DNA of 64,000 bases, taken from the NCBI RefSeq assembly GCF_000002235.5, contig NW_022145605.1, forward strand, positions 2,087,178 to 2,151,177. The letters are read 5' to 3'. Shown one piece after another: positions 49,119 to 58,680 of this stretch. Within the stretch, counting starts at the first letter, position 1. Every line of letters begins with the position of its first letter. The DNA comes from Strongylocentrotus purpuratus (Eukaryota > Echinodermata > Echinoidea > Camarodonta > Strongylocentrotidae). The notes under the pieces were generated by a model. The model had not been told where the DNA came from. It did not search any database and saw only the letters and a program-made list of their open reading frames with translations. The translations under genes were made by a program, and so were the position numbers.

Positions 49119-50190
49119 TATATATTTTTGGCGGGGGAGGGCAAGAAACCTTCGCCCCCGTTTCCCTCTTTTCTTCTTCTTCCTCTTCTTTCTTTCCTTT
49201 AATCTTCTCTTTCCCTTTCCCTTCTCTCTCTCTCTCTCTCTCTTATTTATTTTTTTGGCGGGGGGGGGGGGAAGGCAAGAGCCCTTCGCCCCCGTTTCCT
49301 TCTACTTCCTCTTCTTTCTTTACTTTTATCTTCTCTTTCCCTTTCCCTTCTCTCTCTTATTTATTTTTGGCGGGGGGGGGGGGGGGAGGAGGCAAGAGCC
49401 CTTCGCCCCCGTTTCCCTTTTCTTATTCTTTTTCCTCTTCTTTCTTTCCTTTTATATTTTCTTTACCTCTCCCTTCCCTCTCCCTCTCTTATTTATTTTT
49501 TGGCGGGAGGGGGGGGGGGGGGGAGGTAAGAGCCTTTTGCCCTTCCCCCGTTTCCCTCTTTTCTTATTATTTTTCCTCTTCTTTCTTTCCTTTCATATTT
49601 TCTTTCCCTCTCCCTTCCCTCTCCCTCTCTTATTTATTTTTTTGGCGGGAGGGGGGAGGCAAGAGCCCTTCGCCCCCGTTTCCCTCTTTTCTTCTTCTTC
49701 TTCCTCTTCTTTCTTTCCTTTTATCTTCTCTTTCCCTTTCCCTTTCCATTCTCTCTCTCTATCTCTTATTTATTTTTTGGCGGGGGGTGGGGAGGGAGGA
49801 GGCAAGAGCCCTTCGCCCTTCCCACGTTTCCCTCTTTCCTTCTTATTCCTCTTCTTTCTTTCCCTTTCCCTTCTCTCTCTCTCTCTTATTTATTTGTTTG
49901 GCGGGGGGGGGGGGGGGGGGGGGTAAGAGCCTTTCGCCCATCCCCCGTTTCCCTCTTTCCTTCTTCATCTTCTTTCTTTCTTTTATATTTTCTTTCCCTT
50001 TCCCTTCTCTCTCTCTCTTATTTATTTATTTTTTGGCGGGGGGGGGGGGGGGTGAGAGAAGCAAGAGCCTTTCGCGCCCCCCCCCCCCCCCCCGTTTCCC
50101 TCTTTTCTTCTTATTCTTCTTTCTTTCCTTTTATCTTCCCTTTCCCTTTCCCTTTTTTCCTTCTCTCTGTCTCCCCCATCAACATAGTAA
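48860..50190 (+). repeat. foldback right arm array, about 10 units
   Basis: Each unit of about 120-155 bp runs CTTATTTATTTTTTGGCGG, a G-run, GAGGCAAGAGCCCTTCGCCC, then CGTTTCCCTCTTTTCTTC and a CT-rich tract. Because unit lengths are variable and stop codons are rare in CT-rich DNA, a 453-codon open frame spans it; its Ser/Leu/Phe/Pro product is an artefact. Confidence 0.9.
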
Positions 50191-50550
50191 TAACGAAAGA
50201 GACCACTGTAATCAAGACGGCGTAAATATTCATAATTGAATGACACTCGCCCTTAAAACTAAAACAACAACAACCATTCCATTTTATTTAATACATTTTC
50301 GATATACTTAAATTGGCAACTATTACCTTCTGTCCCAGATCCTCATTTTAAACGACTGATGCGAAAGACTAGTCGACACACCCTTTCGAGAAAAGCCCCC
50401 CCCCCCCCCCCCGCTTTTATCGAAAGGGTGTGTTAAAACGGTACTCCGCTCTCAACGCACCCTTTCGAGAAAAGCCCCCCTCTTTTATCGAATGGGTGCG
50501 TTGAGCACCACCATCGCGCCGCACCGCACCGCACCCTTTCGATGAAAGCC

Positions 50551-50559
50551 AAAATAATG
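50551..50559 (+). repeat. right 9-bp target-site duplication AAAATAATG
   Basis: Identical to 45678-45686. Confidence 0.9.
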
Positions 50560-51596
50560 ACCCCATTTCACTGTTGTACCTCAATTCATTTTTTACCTCT
50601 TTTTTTTGTTGTTTATTAACTTAAATATTTTTTAAATCAGAAAAACTGCACTGATCATTTAGCCGACTTAACAAGTGATATATTAATATTTTTAGTGTCC
50701 AAATAATGAATCATTCTCACCTCGACTTCAATGTTCTTCATATTGTGCCCCATCCCCAATGAAATTTAAATTTTTGCATTCGTCGTCACTGATTTTGGGG
50801 AAATTTGCCCCCCCCCCCCAACAGTAACATTTTCAATACAGGGACCCCTTCCAATATTGACATTTCCATAGGCTCTATTAACCTCCCTCCCCCATCCACA
50901 CCCAATTACCTATATGCTTTCATCATTTTGGCATTGACTTATTCTTTATTGTAAACCATTTTTTATACTGTATTTATACATTAGTCTTGCCCACTCTCTT
51001 GTTACATTTCCACTTTCTCTCATTAGGAAAGATGGTTAAATCTATCTCGCTGATACCAGATATAAACAAACATCAAAAGGTCGAACACCATACTCAATTC
51101 TACACAAGACTGCATCAGACCCCATCTCACCTCAGTCATACAGCATTATCATTACAGAGTGCCTACATCATCATAATCACCAGCATCATCACATATATTT
51201 CACAAAATAAGAAAATGAAAAGAACAGAATTAAGCAGTATCAACTAATTTATTAACATTTATGAACTCATTTTTTTTTTTTTTTTTTTTTTTTCTATAAA
51301 GATCTTTTTAAATCCAACATGACATCAACAAAAGGATGGCAAATAGATGGGGGGGGGGGGGGGGGGGGCTGTCTCTTGAATTCAAATTTTTCAGTTGTAA
51401 AAGTTTACTGTAGATTTTGAAAAAAATATTCAATAATATCAACATGCTATTTTATTATTTAAAGAACAGGTATATACTGAGTTTTATGAGTACTTTATCT
51501 TACATTGGACATTATTGTTGTTGTTTTTACTACTATCTGTATTATCATTATTACTACTACTATTATCATGATCATTGTCATTATTGTTACTATTAG
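50560..51596. other. intergenic, no gene recognised
   Basis: AT-rich DNA with a C-run near 50811, a T-run near 51271-51293, a G-run near 51350-51368 and ATT/TTAC-type simple repeats around 51530-51590. The open frame at 50987-51247 has no recognisable family. Confidence 0.4.
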
Positions 51597-51752
51597 TTGG
51601 AATATTTTTGTTTTACCCCAATTTATGGAATTATTTTATAAATAATTTAAAAATAAGATCTGAGAATGTATACTATTATTTTTAAATTATATTTAAAATA
51701 ATTCCATAAATTAGGGTAAAACAAAAATATTCCAACTTTATGAGCGACAGTG
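51597..51752. mobile_element. short, one-end-truncated Tc1/mariner-like MITE
   Basis: TTGGAATATTTTTGTTTTAC at the left is inverted at the right, which continues to the complete end TTATGAGCGACAGTG followed by TA. It shares ends and inner text (AGATCTGAGAATGTATACTATT) with 37969-38896. The left CACTGTCGCTCATAAAG is missing and the centre is deleted. Confidence 0.85.
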
Positions 51753-52059
51753 TATAATTATATTACTACAGTATTACTATTGAACTACATAATTTTATAA
51801 ACCCCCCCCCCCCCTTCAATTTACTATCCAGTACAGCATCCCTAATATTTTGTCAGAACTTGACTTAAGATTAAATATCAAAAACTATATTCCATGTACA
51901 CGCATTTAAAAGAAGATATGATTACTTTCATGATCCTCGATAATATATCTTCTTATTCTTCTGGTAATCTTCAAAAGGCGTTGTAGCCTTTCACGAAGAT
52001 GAACTAATACTAAAGATTACAAGTGGTGTGAGGAAGACAGACTGTTTTTAAGTGGGATA

Positions 52060-52706
52060 AGGAGAGTAGATGCCTCAGAAGTAGTCCCTGGCAGCTGGAC
52101 TGTCAGCATGCACTATATTTGCTGGAAGTCAGTTCCATTAACTTTGGGACAGAGTGTTGGGCAAATACAAACTTGTCTATGTCGCTTCTGGCTTGGTGCA
52201 ACTTGAGGGTCATGTCATGGTACTTCCTGCTCGTGATTTGTTAAAGCCCGTCTGTACTAGTTTGGCCAGAGGGATTAGACCACCCTGCAAGGTCACTGAC
52301 AGGTGGTTATCTCATCAAATCAGCTCTCAATTAATATAAGAAAAGAGGATCATGGGGGACCAGTAGGCACCGATTAGGCATTGTTTGCTATATAGAGGGC
52401 GCAAGTAGCTATAAGTAGTGCAGTGGGGAAATTTTCAAGGGAGAGCGGAGAGACCATTGACTATCTTGTGCACCATTCCCAGTCTTCTTGCAGAGTGCCT
52501 TGTGGTTGTAGATATAGTAGGCAACTAAAAGGTGCTGATCATCTCAGTCAAACTGCTGGTTCTCTTGTGGTCCCCATTGTGAAGTAGCGTCCTGGACATC
52601 TGAGATGTTGTAGGGATCCCAGACACCGGAACAGTTCTCAAGATGAGGGTAGACAAGGGACTTGTACAAAAGAAGCCTGGGAATCAAACCTTCTGCATGG
52701 GACAAC
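52060..52706 (-). pseudogene. LINE reverse-transcriptase C-terminal remnant
   Basis: Read on the minus strand, fragments in different frames give LLLYKSLVYPHLENCSGVWD, then KRTSSLTEMISTF, then RLGMVHKIVNGLSALP, and finally KYHDMTLKLHQARSDIDKF followed by VFAQHSVPKL. This is the usual order at the end of jockey/CR1/L2-type reverse transcriptases (YKSLVRPHLEYxSxVWDP; TSSVTxMLxxL; RLxxLYKIVNGLVAIP; a final HxxSFxxxxARTDxYKxSFFPxT region). Frameshifts and stops separate the pieces, so it is dead. The upstream polymerase core is not recognisable. Confidence 0.75.
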
Positions 52707-52709
52707 CTG

Positions 52710-53600
52710 CATAATAAAAAAACAAAAAGAGAGGAGAAATCAATAAGATTAAAACTGCTGCATTATATTGGATTTTGAGAAATAGTACCTCCCCACTTTT
52801 TTTAGGTCTTGCATTTTAATTTTATTAAAAAATGATAAACTTATGTCTATCTGATAGGGCCTTTTTTGAAGAGAAGAGTAAAGGTTTAAATGTATTTCCA
52901 ATTATTTTAAAAGTAATTTCCAATTTATTTTAAGTTATTATTTGCTAGACTTTTGTGAACAAAAGTTTGTTAGATATAATGTAATATTTAGGAAAAGTAC
53001 CTTTGAGTACATCTTTTAATATGCTGAGAGAATAAACTGTAGCAACACCATAGTTTGTCACCTAAATAAAAAGCTAGAGAATAATTGAGAATTACAAGAT
53101 ATAATGCAACACAAGATGACAGTTCCCCAAATCTTTGTATATAGTCCAAGTCGAGTGTGGTGTTCGCATGGGCTTAGATTATACAGCCTGAATATTTTCG
53201 AACTTCATACAAACATACCTTGCCAAAGTTCAACTTAGGTCTTAGGTGTCCTGTTCCTGATTAGATACATTTGTTGATCAGGTCCTGGTGCTCTTTGTTG
53301 CACTTCTGTGATCATTATCTGCTTCTTTGTTCCATAGCATCTACAATTAAAAGAAAACAGAAACTTAGTAAGGTTCCTGCTAATATCATAATGCATGCAT
53401 AAGTTATCTGTTTATAACTTTGTTCATGTCCTTTAGAGAAAGAAATATCCATGTCATATGTAGGGTTGGATCCAGAATTCTCACCAACATAAAACTAAGG
53501 AGTGGCATAAAATCCTGAAAATAAACTAATTATTTCAAACAAGGCACAATGACATAACTAAGAGCGAAATCAGGGGAAGTGGGAGGTGGGGAGGGGGGGG
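52710..53600. other. intergenic, no feature recognised
   Basis: AT-rich sequence with no gene or clear repeat. A G-run occurs at about 53591-53601. Confidence 0.4.
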
Positions 53601-53603
53601 GGA

Positions 53604-53948
53604 CAGGGGCGGATCTAGCTTTTTGCTAAGGGGGGGGTTGACCAAAATAATGACGATGCGGAGCATCGTCCACGAGCCGCGAAGCGGCGAGCCGATTTTT
53701 TTTGGGGGTGTTTATTTGAACCCCGTAAGTGATGTTTTCCTGGCATCTATTAACACAATGGAGACCATAAAAAGCAGTGCATGATAACGTCTTTTTAAAT
53801 CAAGTAACAGTTCAATACACAGTTATATCCAGAGTTATCATGTGTTTGGTTAAGTTACCTGATGAGTTGAATATCTTCTCACAATATTTGCACTTGAAAG
53901 GGTTTCTCTCCAGCGTGCGTTCTTTTTTCTTTCTTTTTTTCTTTTTCT

Positions 53949-53979
<31 letters not shown>

Positions 53980-54043
53980 GGGCCGCCCAAGGGGGGGGGG
54001 TTGCAACCCCCCCAACCCCCCCCCCCCCCTGGATCCGCCACTG
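53604..54043. mobile_element. hAT-like ends around a zinc-finger fragment
   Basis: CAGGGGCGGATCTAGCTTTT at the left faces CCTGGATCCGCCACTG at the right, so the termini are inverted relatives (CAG.GGCGGAT.CAG). Flanking 8-mers (GGGGGGGA and GGGAGACA) do not match, so the two ends may come from different insertions. Small palindromes GATGCGGAGCATC and GCCGCGAAGCGGC lie near the left end, and T-, G- and C-runs near the right. Confidence 0.5.
53830..53922 (-). pseudogene. C2H2 zinc-finger fragment, frameshifted
   Basis: On the minus strand THAGEKPF is read first. After a one-base shift the frame continues NPFKCKYCEKIFNSSGNLTK and HMITL. The finger has C-x2-C-x12-H spacing, but the last zinc ligand of HxxxH is Leu and the linker is broken by the shift, so it cannot be a normal finger. 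The frame ends about 7 codons later. It is a fragment of a Kruppel-type linker plus finger, perhaps an old exon copy trapped between hAT-like ends. Confidence 0.75.
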
Positions 54044-54049
54044 GGGAGA

Positions 54050-54605
54050 CACCTTTTTTGTTTTGTTTTTGTTGTCGTTGGTAGATCTAGCCTAGATCTA
54101 CATTCAAACTAAGCTGAATCTGGACCTGGATCACAATAATGACACATGTGCACGACTAGTCTAGTCTAGTGGATCAAAAACGAGCCTAGACCCATGGCTT
54201 TGGAAGTCTTTGCTACAACTATAGATCTAGATCTAATTGCCTATTTTTAATATTATAAGTAGGTGGCTCTGGACCTAGATCTAGACCCGTCCCTATGGCT
54301 ATGCCACATCCTAAAAAGGGGGCACAAAATGATTGTGCACCCCCCCCCCCCCCCTCCATATTAAACTTCCACATTGATCCACCTAGATCTAGAGGAAATC
54401 TACATCAGGCATTTAGAATTTATTTAGAATTTTTTGTTAAGAGTAGAATCTACATTAGGCCTAGAATCTAGCCCTAGATCTAGGCCTAGATCTATACCAT
54501 GATACTAGATTCGGGGTTAAATGTTGTTTAGGTCTAGAATTCTATAGACTTCTAGATCTACTTAAGACAGTGCAACTGCAGTGCTAGATCTAAAGTTAGG
54601 CCTGC
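54050..54605. other. intergenic, AGATCTAG-rich
   Basis: The hexamer-like words TAGATCTAG, CCTAGATC and CTAGACC recur dozens of times between about 54080 and 54770 without a fixed period. The region has no gene. This may be an old degenerate satellite or a strongly biased simple sequence. Confidence 0.5.
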
Positions 54606-54607
54606 AT

Positions 54608-54728
54608 AGCCCGAATTTTTCTGTCTCTTTCGTCGTTAGCCTCCGATTTGGGTAGGGTCGGCTAAAGAGAGGAGCCGACCCTACCCAAATCAGAGGCTAA
54701 CGAACGAAAGAGACAGAAAATTCAGGCT
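54608..54728. repeat. 121-bp hairpin with about 55-bp arms
   Basis: AGCCCGAATTTTTCTGTCTC starts the left arm, and the right arm ends GAGACAGAAAATTCAGGCT. The inner part CCGATTTGGGTAGGGTCGGC is inverted almost exactly around a loop of about 10 bp (TAAAGAGAGG). Only a few mismatches occur across the arms. Confidence 0.85.
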
Positions 54729-55484
54729 AGAATATGCTATGAATACTAGTCTAGATCTAGGCTTTACTGTAACAGTAACACTAACACACTGTAAAGTCAT
54801 AGCCGCGCCAGCTCAGGAAACGCAGTCGCTTCTTGGTGTTACAGCCGGTGTGGTAGGCGATTTGTTCCGGGTTCCGCGGAACAAATCGGCGCGCCGATTT
54901 GTTCCTCGGAACGAATCTACTGGATCGACTCGTTCGCAGATACGTTCGAAAGCCGCCGTTCTTATCCGACATTGGCCGAACGTTTTCTGCTTATATAATC
55001 GCGTATATTTTTATTACTTGTGTCGAATAAACATGGTACAAATAAATTTTAGCTTTATCTTGATACTTTTGTATTTATTGTTGCAATGAAAACCAATATT
55101 ATTTTTTTTGAAATATTACTTAATAATAAGGTTTATAACCTCGTACAGAATTACCCGCGCGCGGTACGAAAAATAAATAAATAACCTACTGACTAGTATA
55201 TGCGCATAGAGTACATGTATTACATGGGCAATGCGAAAATTATCTGAAATTTCAGAGAATGAGGCCTTTCTGAGACTGAAGTATTCTAATTTTTTTTTAA
55301 AAGGAAAGAAAAAAAAAGTGTAACTTACAGATGGGACACCCATCACAGATTCAAAGGGCATGCTTACAAGGGAAATGCATAAAAGGTACAAGGGCCACTT
55401 TGTCAAAGTATAAGGTGCACGTAGCAACTGTGACAATTGATATTAAAATGGCACTTGGAATAAGTAAGGAAAGGGTGCGCACTA

Positions 55485-55650
55485 CAGCGGCGGATCCAGG
55501 ATTCGAAAATAGGGGCCGGGCGCAGCCCGAAAATTTGAAAAACGGGGGGGGGGGGCAGGCGATAGTTTTCTGATATTAGGCCTACATGTACGTGAAAATG
55601 TACGTGAAATTAGTGGTTTCCAAACAAGGGGCGCAACAGATCTGCCACTG
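55485..55650. mobile_element. 166-bp hAT-type MITE
   Basis: CAGCGGCGGATCCAGGATTC at the left and CAGATCTGCCACTG at the right are inverted relatives. The flanking 8-mers (GCGCACTA, TATGTAGC) do not match. It carries a G-run and a repeated TACATGTACGTGAAA motif. Confidence 0.5.
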
Positions 55651-56159
55651 TATGTAGCGGAATGGGGGGGGGGGGGGGGGAGGTATAGACACACTATGCT
55701 ATGGCTCTGTTTAACACTAACTTTTGTCGGCTAGTACCAAGGGTTGAAAATTCAACAAAATATGTCGGGTTTTTCTTTTATTTATTTTTTTATTCTGCCG
55801 GACACGTCTTTTACTTGAGGAATTTTCTTTCTCTTCTTTTTCTTCTTTTTTTTTATTTATTGGTCCTTCTTAATTATCAGCTCGACCACTCATTTCTTTT
55901 TGTGTTGACCCCGGCCCCCCCCCCCACCCCACCCCCCGCATCTCTTTCATTTAAACTACATGTACATCATGCATGCAGCCCACATGCATGCATAATTAGA
56001 TTCTGTGATGAAGCCCGGTAATAGGTGGTTGACGTAACACGATATCATATAAAGCAGCATTCAAACCAAATTAGAAGGCCTGATTAGAAAACACCCCGAC
56101 ATCTGCTTTTACAGGCAAACTAAGCCTATGGCAACAACTGCCCTTTTTGCTAGACCACC

Positions 56160-56185
56160 CAGTCCCCGTCGCTTCGCGACGGCGC
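56160..56185. repeat. GC-rich hairpin CCGTCGCTTCGCGACGG
   Basis: CCGTCGC and GCGACGG pair around TTC. It is similar in style to the GCGCGAAGCGCG core of the arrays at 34-42 kb. Confidence 0.6.
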
Positions 56186-56990
56186 TGTCTATATTACTGT
56201 TTGTGGTCAATCATTGGCCGCAATTATCAACATATTTGAACAACGGGAATCTGCATTTCTATACAAAGTTCTCAAATTGGCAATCGTTGGTGTAGCTAAT
56301 TTGGAGAAGTTTGATTGGTTGCAAAGGCCGACCAGAATAGTTCATTTTACTTTAGGGGTGTACCATGGCGTGTATTCAATAATACGTGAGCACGCACGCT
56401 CTCCGATGAGATTCGGAACGGATCGGCGGCTAAATATCCCGCCGCTTGGTTCCACGGAATGAATCGCCTGGCCGGAACCGATCGCCTGTGACTAGCGGAA
56501 CGAATCTACGAATCCGGAACAAATCGGCGGGTACATATCCAGGCGATCGGTTCCGGAGGAACCGATCGCCTGCACGGAACAAATCGCCTATGACACCGGC
56601 TAGCACCGGCGGATTGAAAATCACATTCTGCTCGACGAGATCTCATCGGCTTCGATTAGCAATGAGCCATTTGCGCAGTCTACAACAGGTCCACATCTAC
56701 GACCGATTACTATCGGTAATCAAGCTATGAACTGAACTTAAAATTACGAGATGCGCTCTAATGAAATAACCTACGGTAAAATCCTGATTGTTTCTAAAAA
56801 TATTACCGTCGATGACTTAAATTAGAGTTCATTCAATCAGTTAATATTCTTTGGTCAGAAGAAAGAAAAGAGGATGGGGTAGGGGGTTAACCGGGTAATA
56901 CGTTGTGACAATGCGGGGAGCCGCTCACTGCAATGACGAACACATCACAATAATTTCAGAGACCTTCAAACAAAATGGATCTTTACTTAC

Positions 56991-57190
56991 TTTTCTTGAT
57001 ATCATAGGGTATCACTTCGATGTCAATGTTCGCCTGAAGATTTTCTGCTTCACTGAGATGTACTTGACAAACTTCTATTATAATAGAAATTCACTTAAAA
57101 GAAAAATGTTTCATTGTTCGTAATTGAATAACTTGAAAGTCACAGTTCATACAACCGCCATTTTCGTGCTCAAATCGTAGGGAATTCTGG
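56991..57190 (-). promoter_or_regulatory. possible first exon and promoter of an unknown minus-strand gene
   Basis: A strong splice donor (AAAA/GTAAGT, minus strand) at 56990 ends a block that includes AAAATGGCGG near 57160 and is followed upstream by a CCAAT box near 57245. The only ATG-led frames are very short. One frame near the donor reads HLSEAENLQANIDIEVIPYD but has no start and no family I recognise. If real, it would be a mostly non-coding first exon. Weak evidence. Confidence 0.2.
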
Positions 57191-57199
57191 GAATGAAAA

Positions 57200-57630
57200 A
57201 AATGTTTTATGCATGACCTAATACATAAAATTTTTTGTCGATGGCCAATCAACGAATAGTAGTTGGCGTATTTTTTACGTAATTGCTCATGAATATTCAT
57301 TGACCCTCCAAAACCGTCGTTCAAATCGGACAAAACCCCAATAATGCATCCAATGCAAAACCTATGAAATGTCAAAGGTCACGATTTTAGTTGGCCCTCT
57401 AGTCCTCCTACGAAGGACATACTGTGTATGATCAAATCTCTTTGCTTAGTAGTATGTATCTCTATGTACGCTACCGATAGAAAAGTACAAGTTCCTCGAA
57501 ATGTATGCCGGACAGGCGTATGAAAGATGACGTAATGCTATCGAAATACTATGAATGAATATTCAAAGCAAATGGCGTACGAACGAAGTCTATTATGTAG
57601 AGGCTCTGTTTCCTTGTCTATGACTGGGAC
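57200..57630. other. intergenic, left flank of the tandem array
   Basis: Mixed sequence with no gene. The array begins abruptly at about 57625-57631, inside TGACTGGGACTGTAGTCTGA. Confidence 0.4.
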
Positions 57631-58239
57631 TGTAGTCTGATTTCAAGAAAGGAAAACAATTTCGGGACAGTTCAAAATAATGCTGGGAAATGGAAATTCA
57701 AATGATACCGTTTTAAAAACCAGTAATTAGATATGATTTTAGGACAAGAATCAGAAGATAATTCATTGCTCGACAGTCTAATTGATTGTATTTAAAACAG
57801 AGTATCTAATATACCTGATATGTAATAGTACACTGTCAATTAAAACAAATAACTAAATAAACAAACAAATATAGACCTCTTGACCCAAGACTGTGGGTTT
57901 TTATTGTTGAGCACTATTTAATTTTGCTCGGGTATACAGGCGAGGTGGGGTGAATGCTTTCAAATGTAAAAGGCCCTTTGTCTCACCTCGTGCAAGATTA
58001 GGGCGCTTTTATTAAATTTATAGGAGGAGTAAAACACCGTTCATTGCATGCATGCTACAAATAAGTTGTATACAGACTGGAAAAGGATAGTACGGGACAG
58101 TAGAGAGTGATTTAAACGAGGAAATTAGGATTGAAAATGTAAAAAAAACGTTGTTGACCTGGCAATAAGAGCTAGGCTCTTGAATCTTGTTTTAAAAATG
58201 GACATGGCTCTGTGGCTACCGCTACCGGCCGCAGGCCAC

Positions 58240-58350
58240 GCTGACGACCGCCAGCTAGCTGACGACCGCCAGCTAGCTGACACGACCGCCAGCTAGCTGA
58301 CGACCGCCAGCTAGCTGACGACCGCCAGCTAGCTGACGACCGCCAGCTAC
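58240..58350 (+). repeat. 18-bp minisatellite, 6 copies (unit 1)
   Basis: The unit GACGACCGCCAGCTAGCT is repeated about six times, one copy with an AC insertion, ending at a C-run. CAGCTAGCTG is itself a palindrome. Confidence 0.95.
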
Positions 58351-58513
58351 CCCCCCCCCCCCCAACAAAAAAAAAATAATAATAATAATAATAACAAAAT
58401 AATAAAAAAAAATTTGTATCAATCAATTAAAAGAATAGCAATAAATATGGACTTTGAGTGAGATAAAAAGGGGTTTCACATAATTTTTTCTATTACAAAG
58501 ATTTTTTTTTAAA

Positions 58514-58594
58514 GCACTTGCTGTGTGTCGAACCCGATACCTTCCAGTTACCAGGCAATTGCCTATCCACTATAGACTAATGTGTCACACTGCC
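58514..58594 (-). pseudogene. tRNA-like sequence T1, degenerate (unit 1)
   Basis: On the minus strand it has box A-like TTAGTCTATAGTGGATAGG and box B-like GGGTTCGACAC. It is a diverged tandem copy of T2, sharing the upstream leader (TATGAAAAAATACATAGAGA). The D-loop is enlarged by two bases and the acceptor does not pair. It is not followed by a long T-run. Confidence 0.45.
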
Positions 58595-58680
58595 AATCTC
58601 TATGTATTTTTTCATATTGATACTTATCGTGTAGATGTAGCAAAAGACGTTTTTCTTTTTCAAAGATTAAAAAAAAAAAA

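Larger units (their letters stand above)
45687..50550. mobile_element. 4.86-kb foldback element with 9-bp TSD
   Basis: The inverted ends are GGCTTTCATCGAAAGGGTGC and its inverse, with a perfect AAAATAATG duplication outside. Each arm has three zones: repeated CTTTTATCGAAAGGGTGCG motifs (45687-45880; 50375-50550), about 160 bp of unique sequence including GACTAGTCTTTCGCATCAGT (45870-46030; 50180-50380), and an array of polypurine/polypyrimidine and G/C-run units (46030-47040; 48860-50180). The centre (47040-48860) carries other repeats. Long modular arms and 9-bp duplications are typical of Foldback and Mutator-like elements. There is no transposase. The superfamily is inferred; the element limits are well supported. 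Confidence 0.9.
54843..56601. mobile_element. 1.76-kb element with 27-bp inverted ends and GGAACnnATCG motifs
   Basis: AGCCGGTGTGGTAGGCGATT followed by TGTTCCG is inverted at the right end with 25 of 27 positions equal. Inside both ends the 11-mer GGAACnnATCG is repeated in both orientations: about four copies within 90 bp on the left and about eight within 190 bp on the right. Arrays of short sites next to inverted ends are typical of transposase-binding subterminal regions (inference). No transposase is visible in the 1.4-kb interior, which also contains a hAT-like insertion. No clear target duplication was found; two unrelated small elements in opposite orientation is the alternative. Confidence 0.6.

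Noticed and set aside
48878-50239. Open frame of 453 codons on the plus strand
   Set aside because: It spans the foldback arm array. The product is Ser/Leu/Phe/Pro plus Gly-run low complexity, the frame drifts across G-runs, and a mirror frame exists in the left arm on the other strand. Not a gene.
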